Numbered from the stretch's first letter, positions 1 to 12,076 are shown. The stretch: 64,000 nucleotides of DNA from Selaginella moellendorffii (GCF_000143415.4 NW_003314285.1:781451-845450); one strand, 5' to 3'. The notes: generated by a model not told the origin, from the letters alone. Made by a program: numbers and translations.

Positions 1-365
1 GAAATGAGACTAACACAAAGGGCATGATAGCGAGGGTGTTTGGCAGACACAGTAAGCTATCATGTAGCGATATTGAGGGACCAATCTCAATACGCGAGGG
101 TTCTTATCAAGCCAGTGCAAGACAGAGCAAAAGAGAACTAACAAGCCGGGCCGAGTATGCTCAGCTAAATAGACACTTAGGAATTCCTTCCTTATGCTCA
201 TCCGGCCAAGTACAGATGCAAAGTCCAGTTTACTAACACTTGAACAAGAGGGACTAATAAAGGGTCCAGCAATACCGACCTCCTGCTATCGTGGCAGTAA
301 GGTAAGAGTGTCCGTAAGGACTGGCCGACAGATAACTTTCGATACTTGAAGTCACATTCACGACA
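1..365 (-). repeat. 3' LTR of LTR retrotransposon, truncated by window edge
   Basis: This matches 6102-6464 base for base at roughly nine in ten positions by eye and ends at the same CGACA. The element lies on the minus strand, so this is the beginning (U3 side) of its 3' LTR; on the minus strand it starts TGTCG directly after a polypurine tract. The rest of this LTR and the left target-site duplication lie outside the window. The difference between the two LTRs suggests an old insertion. Confidence 0.88.
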
Positions 366-378
366 CTCTCCCCCCCTT
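366..378 (-). other. polypurine tract (PPT) of the LTR element
   Basis: On the minus strand this reads AAGGGGGGGAGAG and directly abuts the TG of the 3' LTR. This is the expected place and composition for the plus-strand priming site of an LTR retrotransposon, and it fixes the element's orientation. Confidence 0.85.
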
Positions 379-3300
379 GGGAAAATCGACGTCCTCGTCG
401 ATGCATACTCCAGTCTAGAATACTGCCAAGGAAACAACTCCAGAAAAAGTTCACGGTACTCACACTATGTGAGAAATGCACCAACTTAAATGAGTTAGGG
501 AGCAACCTCTTTGTCTAACGCGGATGCGTTACCAGCTCAGACACCTTCCGGCCGTCGCCGACAAGGAAAGGACCAACGAAGTCAGCCACCCTTGCTACTC
601 TGGGGGTCACCCAGCTACAAAAGTGTGATATGCCCCTGCCCGCAGGAACATAGAGAGAGAAGCCAGAGGCCCCAACCCTCCTAAGCAAAGAAACCAAACC
701 CGTCGGTAAGGTTTAGATAGACTACTGTAAACAGGCAGTTAGAGTTGTTTATACGGTCACGCCCTTTCAACGGAATAAGGAACATCGACAGAGAGGCGGG
801 TTATATGACTAGTCGACAATAGCTACCCCATGACTAGAGATTTCAACATGCACACGAAGTGCCGAAGCCAGTCTGCCTATTACTGGCCCAAACTCAAAGA
901 TTAATAGACGGACAATATCAAAGTCATAGACAATGATATCTTAGAGTCGGAATTATCAGTGAATAAATCTTATATTAGAACACAAAAGTATTCCAAGTAA
1001 GGTATTATCTGATAAACTAGTATTACAGCATAGAAACCACCAAGATCATCATAATTGATAAACATAAGAATCACCATCCAACAAAATTCAATAGCAAGTA
1101 GATCATCAAAGAAACTCAATGATAAAATTTAACTATCGAAAATGGCAGATAGCATGCCAAACAACTCACAAAACACAACTCAAAGAACACAAAGTATCAT
1201 TGACTAACAAGCACAATGCTCGTGAATGTATCACCCGAAGGAAATAACATCCTAATCTATGAGAACTAACTCGAGCAATAATCAACAGAACAAAATGAAT
1301 GTTGCAATGCAAACAAACGCTTATTCATATCAACCATTGCACTAGCCAATTCAGATAGATCCCAGCCAATAACACTAAGGAACTCAAGTTGCCTAAGTAA
1401 GTGTTAGCAACATCCTACTAATGTCTCAAACCCAAGAGACCAATCCAGAGCAAACCACAAAGAACATGTGGTATTGCGAAAAGCCAAAAGCTATCAAAGA
1501 GAATAACTAACTATCACGAAAGACCATCAATCATCCCATCAATAAAGAGATGCATAATCATCGTCTAAGAAAGAATCCACTACCCAGAAAAATAGCGAAT
1601 CATTCTATATCAACAATAATCAAGCAAAAAAAATTTTGATAAGGATAATCAATTATCCTAGATGATAGTCAATCATCACCAATGATTGCCATATGCAAAT
1701 ACTAACTTCAACATTGAAGCTAATGAGCCAAAAATGCCTTCCCCAATAACTTCAAACAAATGGACCACAAGCATAATAACGCAAGGAACCAAAAGCTCGA
1801 AGAAGTTTATAGCTAAGTTTTTGCCTAACAATGATCACGAGTCTCGCATGAACTAACTTCAATGCTAAAGAAGAAATCATGGTACAACCCACAATATCCT
1901 CCTCAACACATCCATAAGCTAAACTTCATAATGCAAAGCTAATGAAGAGCATTTCTGCATCAATCCAAAAGCTAAACACAATGAAGTTATGCCCAACAAG
2001 TGATCACTAAACGATCCTCCATGAATCCATCTATAGCAAGACGTAACTCACTTCATAACAAGCACAAGAGGAATCATCAATGATCAATATATTCCAACTC
2101 AAATTCAATAAGGATTCAAACATTCTAACATCGATCACTAACTCCTCCGCTTGTAGAGTTAGCATAGTCCACGACTAAATTACTTTTTAAGAAAAAGCTA
2201 AAGCTCAACCTCTACTAAATAATCTCGTCTAAAACACAACTAACTCAAACTTGCCACTCAGCTTTGTTTGAACGTCAATGCAGTTGCTAACTAGCAATTG
2301 CATGAATGCCAACAACACAAAGCTACAGCCAATCATCAACACTATCTTCATCAAGCCTAATGAAACTCAATATCAATCCTAAGGAGAGACATCTCATTTC
2401 ACCTGAATCCAATACTAACGATGTCAACGATAGGGCATCACTTCAATGTCATCAACACCATAACAAAGCTAGAAGAAAGCAAGAGTGAATCACCACTCAA
2501 AGCTTTCTAGCAACCAAGCTAACCAAAGTCGAAGACACCTTAGTCAGTATCCGAGACCAATCCTCCAACAAAACTTAGTTACAGATAACACTTCATCAAG
2601 GAGTGATTCACCACGTCCAAGACTCAATGAAATCTAACACTACGGACTAAATGTAACCAAATGACATCAACAGAGGTAGAGTCGACATGTCAACATGAAA
2701 AACTCATGTAAGTCTAACGACACGATCCTCCGCAACACCATCTGGTAAAGCAAGCCCATCACTGCTAAATCATCATCGAGCAAAGCAAGTATTAACAGTC
2801 TTTTTGACAAAGTCTACAAGTAATCACTAGTCGCAAAGCAACTAACAATCACCCTTCAACTTGCATTCACAAGACCCGAACACTAACTCATGTCATCGAG
2901 TTACATACTTGTCCAACATGAACACAATACCCCAGGTACGAGATAAAAGTTCATAGACAAGCACAAACTGAATAACCACTCGAATCCAACTCAACCACGA
3001 TAAGCTCACTAATGCATTTAGTCAATAGCTCTGAGCATGCCTTGAAGAGGCTAGCTATGTGATCAACACTCAGTCGAAACTAAAGTGAAGACCATGAGCT
3101 GGACTCATATCGGTACACAACCTCCTCATAGACAAAGCTATAGTACGGGTATTAACATCTCAACCTCAAACAACTAAGTTGGACATCACCATCCTCAGCC
3201 AAGGCGCAGGGCCACCAAGACCAAGTCAAGATTAGTGAGAACTCACTACTCTCATAGAGTCTAACGAAATGCAAGGTGCAACCTGCCACAAGCACAATGC

Positions 3301-5333
3301 TACAAAAGAAAGGCACAAGGGTCACCTTTCTTAGAAAAGCGCAACAGCCACTTTTCTACACCAACTCCAGACTCTATCCAACTCAATTGCTTTAGCCCCA
3401 AAAGTTAGCATCCCTTTCGGGTCGCATCATACAAACTACTTACTAAGATCTAAGCCAACCGAAGTTAACTCCAACCCCTTCACTAGTTTGTATTGGCTTT
3501 CGAAAATGGAATGGTTTTCGGACAAAATGATCAATAGATTAGCCATTGGAAAAGTTTAAGAAAATTTGTGGAAAATTTCCATCCTAGAGAAAGAATAACT
3601 CTCAGTCCAGGAATGCAAACTTTCAAGACTCAACCAACTTCCTCCTACCAACAACTTCACATAGTTCACCTCAACACAAATTCTCATGACCCATAGTATG
3701 TTTAAGCCTCGAACATCTCTACCCATCTAACCGATATCCAACACCGACATCCGCAAAGTGCAAAATGAACATCCAAGGCTTGATCACGAAGACCACATCT
3801 TCGGATATCCACAATGCACTAACACTCTTCTTCAACCACCTTCAAGATCCAATGTGAAGCCAAAACACTAACAAGAAAAATGACATGGAAAATCAAGGTC
3901 CAAGGAAAATTCCTCATCACTTGAAATAACAATACCACCTCCACTAACACAAGTGCTAGTGATGTCAATGCCCCAACTACACATCTTCTCCATCCAACAA
4001 TCTACTCCAAGTGTTAACAGATCAACCAACAAGCCATAGCAAATGAATGCTATAACCCTTTTCCAACACCTAATGGGCAAACTCAAAGAAACAAGGTACC
4101 TACTTAAGCTTAGCATAATGAACCACCATCGAAAATCCAGTCAAAGCTACTACAATGCTACTTCGTGCAAGTAGACTAGCTTCTCCATCAACCACTTTGG
4201 GGTTGATCATCATTTAACCAGCAACTTCGTAAACACATTGCTCATTATCACATGGATATGATATAGAAATCACAATGACTTGATCATTAATTGAGCAATA
4301 CCACGAGCAATGCCAATGTCATTACTTCAAAGGTTTATGTGAGTATCAAGTGCTAACTCAATTCGACAAAATGCAACATAAATGCCACACTCCACCGATA
4401 AAGATTTACAACACCCAATATCACTAACTTTTGTTCACAACACGGACAATCTCATGCCACTCTCTTTCCGACCAAACTCAACACTAATCCAACACCAAGC
4501 TACTCAAGGAGCAATAGCAAGGTTCCCCGGAAAAGAATTGAGCATTGCAACCCCAGTCTTCCATAGCAAGCCTAGACAAAATGGTATAACGTTTCACCGT
4601 TATCCATCCCACAACTCACCATTGTAAGACCACCATCTCCAACATGCATCAAGATAGGGACCCTTGATTGCATGATGTGAACACAAGCAATGAGTTAACA
4701 CCTCATTGCAAATCATCTCTCCAAGAAGAGAAAATGATTTATGTATTTGATCCTCCGTCCCCAATGACTCTCTTTTCGGTCTCATCTTTGACCAAACCTC
4801 AAGCTTGCTTTCGCACTGCCTTCAGTTCAATCAAAGAAAAGTTTATGAGAGAGCACGGCCATGACTACTTGAACCAATAGACTAATTCCTATAGTCTTGA
4901 TTGATCCACTTGTAACCATGCCTAGGAAGGATCTACTAGTGCCGTGCTAAACAGCTACGGGCTAGCCTATTTGCCACTCATAGCAAACCCAGGGAGGTTT
5001 GCTTTCACCTACGGTACATGGAACAACTCATGGAACCACCGATAGGCTAACATTAATCCTGCCAACTCAAAGTGTAACCTCGAGTTGCTAATGTGCCTCA
5101 CTCACGAGCTCAAGCTTAAACTCGTGCTACCGGAACAACTCAAATCCATCCTATGAGCCCAAGTGCAAGCTCACATCATAAGGTACAATAAGGTAACAAT
5201 ATCCATACCCAAGGAACCAATTGCCAAGCCTTTGCACCCAAACGTGTACCCACTTGGATCATCATTTTCATCTCTGCGTATGCAACGAGACTAGTTGCCC
5301 AATCTCATTGAATAGTACTCGCTAAGACTCATC

Positions 5334-5344
5334 CTCTGATACCA
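5334..5344 (-). other. primer-binding site (initiator Met tRNA type)
   Basis: The minus strand reads TGGTATCAGAG, complementary to the 3' end of plant initiator tRNA-Met. It lies two bases inside the end of the 5' LTR, the expected position for the minus-strand DNA primer. Confidence 0.88.
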
Positions 5345-5346
5345 AA

Positions 5347-6464
5347 TGTAGCGCACGTGGTTTTGACCCTTTATCCTATGGTGATTTACCATAGGATAAC
5401 ACCACGAAGCGGAACCTAAACCCTCTTTGTGCCACGACGTGTCCGTGCCACGTGTCCATAGGAACCTGAGGTTCAAGGCCTTGGGCCACTGAACGAAGGA
5501 ACGGTGCCAAACTCCTAAGCGTGACGCCAAGGAGTGATGGAACCGGACCACGGAGCAACTCCCGAGCATATAGCCCAAGGAGCGAAGGGACAGGAGCCCG
5601 GAGCGACTTGGAACAGTCCTGGAGCAACTAGCATCCCAATGCCAAGACCAGCACGCAAAACGGAGCCAAACGGAGTCTGGCGCTATTTCAGCATACCGGT
5701 GGCCTAACGTGAGGATATGGGTACTCCACCAGCTAGCATGGAATGGAACTTGGGTTTAGACCCAAGCCGGACGCAAAACAAGGACAGGCACACAAGCGGG
5801 AGCTAGATTATGCCTCAAGTTGGTCGGCCATGCTCGACCTACCCACTATCCCTACTATACATTTGGAACCCCCTATAGCCCCCCCCCTTGAGAAACACAC
5901 GCTTTGGGCTTTCACCCCAAGCCTCCCTTAGTATTAGGAGTTAGTCTCTGGGATAAACTCAAAACTTACTAAATATGGAATGTCCTTAGATTGCGAATTT
6001 GGACACGGGACGAACACTATTGTGTTCAGGCCGATCTCTACATTCCGTAGATATGCCAAATGAGCAAATCTGGACACTTTCCATAAATAGCATTTGGGAC
6101 CGAAATAAGACTAACACAAAGGGCATGATAGCGAGGGTGTTTGGCAAACACGATAAGCTATCATCCAGCGATATTGAGGGACCAATCTCAATACGCGAGG
6201 GTTCTAGCCAAGCCAGTGCAAGACAGAGCAAAAGAGAACTAAGAGCCAGGCCGAGAATGCTCAGCTAGAAACACATAGGAGTTCCTACCTTATGTTCATC
6301 TGGCTAAGTACAGATGCTAAGCCCAGTAAGCTAACACTTGGACAAGAGGGGCTAATAAAGGGAACCAGCAATACCGACCTCCTACCATCGTGGCAGTAAG
6401 GTAAGAGTGTCCGTAAGGACTAGCCGACAGGTAACTTTCGATACCTGAAGTCACATTCGCGACA
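5347..6464 (-). repeat. complete 5' LTR of the LTR retrotransposon
   Basis: This 1118-bp segment has TG...CA termini on both strands. Its right 363 bp duplicate window positions 1-365, and its left edge is next to the PBS. The sequence just right of it starts ACTGT, which would be one copy of a 5-bp target duplication; the partner copy is outside the window. Right of the LTR, homology to the gypsy remnant at about 15126 begins at once, so this LTR marks a nested insertion. Confidence 0.88.
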
Positions 6465-7130
6465 ACTGTAGTTAGGATGCTATAATTGGAGGAGTCTTTA
6501 ATATCTCTTTGAGATCCATAAATACTTGCTTGCAATCCATAAATCAAATGTATTAATGACTTTAAAAACACTCATAATGGTGTAATATAATAAAAAATAT
6601 AATCAATAAAATAATTGAAATATTACACATTACCTAGGAAACACTTCATATCATTCATATATTTTGGAGTAAGGAACTTTAGAACAATTATAAATTTATG
6701 AGGATCAACATATAAACCTTTATAAGAAATATAGTCTTTAGACCCAAATATACATTTTGATCACTTTAGCTTTAAATTAACTTCTTGTAATCAATTCAAC
6801 ACATTGCGGATATCACAATGTATACACAATTGTATAGTATTAAGAAATTGCACCAATTTCTGCTCTAGAGTTAGAGGAGGAGGAGGCTACTACTCTACCA
6901 TGAAGATAAATGAAAAGTAAAAGAAAAAATGGAAAAATCTACAAAAGTAATAAAGATCTAGACAATGTAAAAGTTAAATCTATACAAATTCAATCACTCT
7001 TGAGATACAATAAAAAATGCCTTTCATCTTCACCAATATGAGTGCATGGATACATAAATGTGCATATTTGTTTAGCGTGAAAACCTTAACTTATATATTG
7101 GAGTGAAGGCTAAATTTATAAAACATGTAT
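6465..7130 (-). mobile_element. Ty3/gypsy remnant, copy A (internally deleted)
   Basis: This aligns by eye with 15126-15620 and then, after a gap, with about 17130-17400. Shared landmarks are an AATTGGAGGAGTC stretch, a TGGAGTAA stretch and the CACCAATT(T/G)CT(G/A)CTC block. On the minus strand about 6690-6800 reads like the segment just after the RT active site, including SKCIFGSK (family form SKCEFG), interrupted by stops. Relative to copy B, about 1.5 kb is missing. Confidence 0.65.
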
Positions 7131-7620
7131 ATACTTTTGCCAATATCCTATAAGGACTAGCACAAACACTGGGTGTGCTGCCTTATAATGGAGTTACTTA
7201 GTGAAATTCTCCCTTATCCAAAGTGACTCTAAGCCTAAAGTAGAAATAGTTGCAGTTGCCTTTGCCATACCAAATCGAAATCCCCCTTCAGATAAACTAC
7301 AGGATCAACTCTAGGGGGCACCATCTTTAGCAAATCTCTTTCTTATCTCCATCAACAAAATATGGTAGCTAAGCTTTCTACCACTCCTCAAGCCTCGTTG
7401 GCTTCTCCTTGTTCCAGAGGATGGCATGGTGTGGCCTAACTGCCATTAGCATGAGTCTCCACCAATCTACCATCACCACTAATACTTAGACTTGGACCCT
7501 GTCAAAATGAGCCCCAATTGCATGCTCCTCATAAGGCCTATCACATGCCATACCACCCATCTAGCATGGCCCAAAGCCTCCCACACAAAGACCCCTATCT
7601 CCACACTAGTCTCATCCCAA
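7130..7620. other. no gene recognised; decayed mobile DNA
   Basis: No convincing exon, RNA gene or intact frame was seen. The right half continues into the LINE-like remnant and is probably part of it. Confidence 0.4.
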
Positions 7621-7990
7621 TGGACTTGGATCCCCCAACCATGTCATCTCTTGCATTTGATGTGTTGCAAGGCCTCTTGCTCCCTCAAACTAGTTAATCA
7701 TATCTCTATTGTAAGCCTCAAATTCCTGTGTGGTGCCTAAATCCTTCCCTACCTTGAGGTTTTGTTGCCACACTTCTTTTGCTACATCACACTCCTACAA
7801 CGTGTGGCTGACCATCTTAGTCTCACCATACTCCTTGCATTTATGACGCATCATTTTAGAACCACTATTTGACTAAGAGTCTATTGTTGGCAACTAACCA
7901 TAATGTGATTTTCACTTTTTCATATATGGGGAGCTTCTAGAAGTTCACTGTGTTATGCGCCATCTATTCCGTATTCATCCCTTGCACTAT
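7600..7990 (-). pseudogene. LINE-type reverse-transcriptase zinc-binding (zf-RVT-like) remnant
   Basis: One minus-strand frame gives KVKITLWLVANNRLL and, after a frame change, HKCKEYGE...SHTL*ECDVAKEVW. This has the layout of the zf-RVT domain after the RT of plant non-LTR elements: an F-W-L core, then C-x2-C/G, H-x3-EC and a final VW. Stops and a frameshift break it. The assignment rests on motif layout only. Confidence 0.5.
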
Positions 7991-7999
7991 CCACTTCTG

Positions 8000-9830
8000 C
8001 CATAGCTTTAGGATTTCCTCCCTCACCTCCTCTCTGGATGTCATCAACCGGTTGTTTCATATGAAAAGAAGTCATTTGTGCAAGGTTTGGATTAAAATCA
8101 ATCTAATGGCTATCAAAATCTAATATTAATGTATGTATTTAAAAATTCTCTAAATTTAATAACCTATTTAAGGGTTACAAATAAACTTAGAACTATTAAG
8201 TTAAAAATTTAACCATTCCCCAAAATCACAAATAAGCACTACTAATTTAGTTTAGGTGGTGAATTTAAGGAACCAGAACAGATTTATCATCTACATGCCA
8301 AAACTACTTTGAAATGTGCAAATCCTTGTAACACCACCAGGACATATGTCCACAATCTGTGTAGCACACAAAACAAGGGGAAGGAAAGAAAACTCACTAT
8401 ATGGGGCTGCAATTAGATTAGGCTTGAGAAAGCTGAGATTACGTGAGCTGTAAGAACTTCCATTTTGGACGCATAGGAGAATTGCATGCTATAGAAACTT
8501 TGAGAGCAGCTAATGCTATGTTGGAGCTATTACTATCTCATCAGCTAGATATTTAATAAGATATATTTGAGCAGAATGTACAGACTTGTGGTCATGTCTA
8601 CTACTCATGGTGGGCGCTTTTGAGTCTAGTGACGCTCAACCGTGTGGACTGGATCGATAAACAGAAGCTCAGAACTTTCATTCTTGAGCCGGGTAACTAT
8701 AGAGGCCTTTCACCTCTTAAAAACATGGTCCAGGACACTGATGAAGGCAGCCAACTGCTTGTTACAAGTCCATCCTTTCCGATCTTATCCAGATGCCACA
8801 CCTTGTGCATATTTGATAAATGAAGTTAAAGTCTTTGCACTTCGATACTTTCTCCTTCAATCGACTTTGTGTGATCTAGTGGTCCTCCACATGCCACTGT
8901 CAGTTTTTCTTCAGTTTCGCAATTTGGTCTCACCAACCTTCTCCCATCCGCCTTGCAACCTCTTCGAACACCACTTCCTCATGTCCTTGCAGCCTCAAAA
9001 GTAGATATGGCTGCCTCCTTGAAGATCTACTTGGGTTACTGTCGCATCAAGGGCTTACAATCGTACAAGAAATTACTACAAACGCCCGCCTCTTCCTCCC
9101 AGTTTGCGGATCAACACCGATCACTCTCTTCAGCATAACCTCGCGCTCCTCAGATCGTCGCCATACCCGGAAGACGCAAGGGAGTACAAATGGTATGGAT
9201 GGCGCGCCTGGCCTCTTTGAATTCTCGCCAGGGGAGAGAACTCCATAGCTTTGGCCTTCTCAGAATGGAATAGTAATCTCTAGAGGTCAATGAACATGTA
9301 GAGCAAATTGGATTTTGATATCAATTTCGAAAAACACCCGTTCAGCACCCCCTCCTCACAGAATAGACCTTGGATCTGTCCCTCATGATCCTAAACTTGA
9401 AATTGTACCATTGAATAGTTCATTGTTAAGGCAAGAGTTCATTGTTAAGATCAAAAGGAACTATGCACCTATTACATATTTATATTATATTGTGAAAGAA
9501 CCTAAACTGTCCGTATCTAACCAATTGAGTTGGACATATGTACGATTCAATCTCAACATGTGGAGCCCAATGGACCAATGGGACCAAATTGGTTATATGT
9601 CATGAATGGGCATCACGAACGGGCAGACAATTCCATTTTAGATGTGTCATTCTACCTTGCATCTTGTCAACTACGCAATGGAGGTGCTGTGGGGGTCAGT
9701 ATCTCAAGGACAAGGTCTACTTTATCGACACAGTGTTCCCCTAGCTAATCAATATGAACATGTGGTGTACCTCTAGCCAACCAATTGATTTTTCTTATTC
9801 CTTTTTAAGGTGATAATGTTTTTTTTTTCC
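8000..9830. other. intergenic; no gene recognised
   Basis: Open frames of up to 120 codons occur (for example 8642-9004 and 9315-9605) but overlap one another in several frames. They lack recognisable domains and do not join into a model with good splice sites. 8600-9300 is less AT-rich than its surroundings and may hold a decayed gene. Confidence 0.4.
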
Positions 9831-9832
9831 AA

Positions 9833-9840
9833 TATATAAA
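9833..9840 (+). promoter_or_regulatory. TATA box of the MTPSL gene
   Basis: TATATAAA lies 43 bp before the start codon, after a T-rich run. A start site about 25-30 bp downstream would leave a very short 5' UTR. This is the only good TATA match close to the gene. Confidence 0.5.
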
Positions 9841-9882
9841 GAACTTCAAAGAAGGTTCATTCATCACTTTTGTAGCTGAGAG

Positions 9883-10986
9883 ATGGAAGATGTTTTGGCT
9901 GAAAAATTGTCAAGAGTTTGCAAGTTCGATTTGCCATTCATCCCTTGTAGCATTCCCTTTGAATGCCATCCTGATTTTACTAGGATATCCAAAGATACTG
10001 ATGCATGGGCTCTTAGAATGTTGAGTATCACTGATCCATATGAGAGAAAGAAAGCTCTTCAGGGAAGACATAGCTTGTATAGCCCAATGATTATTCCAAG
10101 AGGGGAGAGCAGCAAAGCGGAGCTTTCATCAAAGCATACATGGACTATGTTTGTTTTAGATGACATTGCCGAGAATTTTAGTGAGCAAGAGGGAAAAAAA
10201 GCTATTGATATTCTTCTTGAAGTTGCTGAGGGAAGCTATGTCTTAAGCGAAAAAGAGAAGGAGAAGCATCCTAGCCACGCCATGTTTGAGGAAGTGATGT
10301 CGAGCTTTCGGAGTCTCATGGATCCCCCACTGTTTGCTCGCTACATGAATTGCTTGAGAAACTATCTGGATTCTGTGGTGGAGGAGGCCTCTTTGCGAAT
10401 TGCCAAATCTATTCCAAGCCTCGAGAAGTACCGGCTGCTCCGGAGAGAGACAAGCTTTATGGAAGCAGACGGAGGCATTATGTGTGAGTTTTGCATGGAT
10501 CTCAAGTTGCATAAGAGTGTGGTGGAATCCCCAGACTTCGTAGCCTTTGTCAAGGCAGTGATTGATCACGTCGTTCTTGTCAATGATCTCCTTTCCTTCC
10601 GACACGAGCTGAAAATCAAGTGCTTCCACAACTATCTCTGTGTCATCTTTTGCCACAGCCCGGATAATACAAGCTTTCAAGAGACTGTGGACAAGGTATG
10701 CGAAATGATCCAGGAGGCCGAAGCCGAGATCTTGCAACTCCAACAGAAGCTGATTAAGCTGGGCGAGGAAACTGGGGACAAAGATCTGGTGGAGTATGCA
10801 ACATGGTACCCTTGTGTGGCATCTGGAAATCTTCGCTGGTCATACGTCACAGGACGCTACCATGGACTTGACAATCCGCTGCTGAATGGTGAACCATTCC
10901 AAGGAACCTGGTTTCTACATCCAGAAGCCACCCTCATCTTGCCATTGGGATCCAAATGCGGCAATCATCCATTTATCACGATTTGA
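9883..10986 (+). CDS. microbial terpene synthase-like protein (MTPSL)
   Basis: This is a single-exon gene of 367 aa, the usual size of microbial-type one-domain class I terpene synthases; typical plant enzymes are 550-850 aa. Such enzymes ionise prenyl diphosphates (C10-C20) with Mg2+ to make volatile terpenes. The first metal motif is D93-D94-x-x-E97 (in FVLDDIAENF). The second is a complete NSE motif, N234-D235-x-x-S238-x-x-x-E242 (in VNDLLSFRHE). Near the C-terminus RWSYVTGRY carries the conserved R and RY that contact diphosphate. No transit peptide is obvious, so cytosolic action is likely. Selaginella is known to carry many such genes, thought to have been acquired from microbes. Substrate and product cannot be read from sequence. 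Two broken relatives lie within 1.5 kb downstream. Confidence 0.88.
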   Translation: MEDVLAEKLSRVCKFDLPFIPCSIPFECHPDFTRISKDTDAWALRMLSITDPYERKKALQGRHSLYSPMIIPRGESSKAELSSKHTWTMFVLDDIAENFSEQEGKKAIDILLEVAEGSYVLSEKEKEKHPSHAMFEEVMSSFRSLMDPPLFARYMNCLRNYLDSVVEEASLRIAKSIPSLEKYRLLRRETSFMEADGGIMCEFCMDLKLHKSVVESPDFVAFVKAVIDHVVLVNDLLSFRHELKIKCFHNYLCVIFCHSPDNTSFQETVDKVCEMIQEAEAEILQLQQKLIKLGEETGDKDLVEYATWYPCVASGNLRWSYVTGRYHGLDNPLLNGEPFQGTWFLHPEATLILPLGSKCGNHPFITI

Positions 10987-10999
10987 TTTTATGTCTTTG

Positions 11000-11425
11000 G
11001 GAAATGTATTGTGTTCTATAATAAACTGGAATTGTTTTGAGTTCTAAAATTAAATAAAAGGAGAAACAGGGTTTAGTGAACGTAGGCTCATCTATCGCGG
11101 TTTCGTGCAAATGTGTCTCCGGGGACTTGCTCACTGCCATAAGAAGTGGGTTAATCAACGAGAATAGTGGTCCTCAGCTCACTCCAAATAGCGCCTTGTT
11201 TCAATGTAGACAGTGTTATTTAAGTTCCAGAAAAACTGACTGCCTTCTCGGCCCTCGACCATCTCCCTGATCTCAGCCTCGCCATTCACTTGAACGGGCA
11301 GGACTTCTTGGCCTCGACACAGCAATAGCGCTCGGGCATTGGAGTGATCTCAGTAAGTGCCAGTAAATTTTTCCTAATGCAGCAGTAATTTAATGTTTCT
11401 CCTATGTAACACTTGTGTTTAGTGA
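11000..11425. other. 3' flank of the MTPSL gene; nothing recognised
   Basis: No exon or repeat was identified. AATAAA-like A-rich motifs (about 11050) could serve polyadenylation. Confidence 0.35.
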
Positions 11426-11545
11426 GATAGTAGATGTCTTGACTGAAAGACTGGCTAGAGTACAAGCTTGATTGATTCTTCATCCCTTGTAGCATTTTCT
11501 TTTGAATGCCATCCTGAATTTATTTAGGATAGGCGAAGCTATGCT
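11426..11545 (+). pseudogene. MTPSL pseudogene fragment 1 (5' end only)
   Basis: This matches the first about 40 codons of the intact MTPSL gene, with shared blocks such as GATGTCTTG, CATCCCTTGTAGCATT and GAATGCCATCCTGA. The initiator ATG is lost and in-frame stops are present. The similarity stops abruptly near 11545. It is probably a tandem duplicate that decayed. Confidence 0.75.
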
Positions 11546-12070
11546 AGAGACAAAGGAGACAGAGGAGACAGAGAAAAAGAAGAAAAGAAGTGGAGTGGTT
11601 TACTTGTCTTTAGACTGGAAAACTCATCAAGAATGGGGGCTGGAATCGATTCTGAACAATGCTTGAGGCCTCAAACTCTCAATCCCGTTGCAAAGCTCTC
11701 GGCATCAGCACTCAAATCAAAATGAAAAAAACCTCGATCTTGCTTACGAACCCGCCTCACGTCCTGGACACCTCATGAAAACTTTGTGAGAAAATAAATA
11801 GGTGGATTTCTTCTTTTGATTGTTGATCATATAGCCTCTCTGTGGCTTTCTTTTTCGTGTGGTGCTGTGTGAATTGGCATCTTGTGAGTAACTACCGACC
11901 AGCCCTGTCAAACAATGTGTCAATGGCACTTCCAAATGGCACAAGAGGAGCAAAGAATTTCAGATTATTAATCTTTTTGAATGTTGACAAATCGCAGGTT
12001 GGTGGCAGCCTTTAAGATTTTATAACTTGTGAGCTGTTAGAATCAAACTTTGTAGCAAGGTAGCTACTAA
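11546..12070. other. no gene recognised
   Basis: There is a purine-rich stretch (11540-11600) and then unstructured sequence with short overlapping frames only. Confidence 0.4.
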
Positions 12071-12076
12071 GTGAGA

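Larger units (their letters stand above)
366..5346 (-). mobile_element. internal region of a non-autonomous or decayed LTR retrotransposon (LARD-like)
   Basis: About 5 kb lies between PPT and PBS. No frame exceeds about 100 codons and I recognise no gag, protease, RT, RNase H or integrase. The plus strand is visibly rich in A and C and poor in G and T over most of its length. A short part (about 4730-4810) resembles 15421-15500, which lies beside a Ty3/gypsy RT remnant, so the element is probably related to that superfamily. Length and lack of coding capacity fit a large retrotransposon derivative, but thorough decay of an autonomous element cannot be excluded. Confidence 0.7.

Noticed and set aside
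8642-9004. 120-codon open frame
   Set aside because: Overlapped by frames of similar length in other phases, no known domain, no consistent codon or splice context; likely chance or a relic.
10243-10743. 166-codon minus-strand frame inside the MTPSL gene
   Set aside because: Shadow of the real gene: the plus-strand frame carries all the family motifs.
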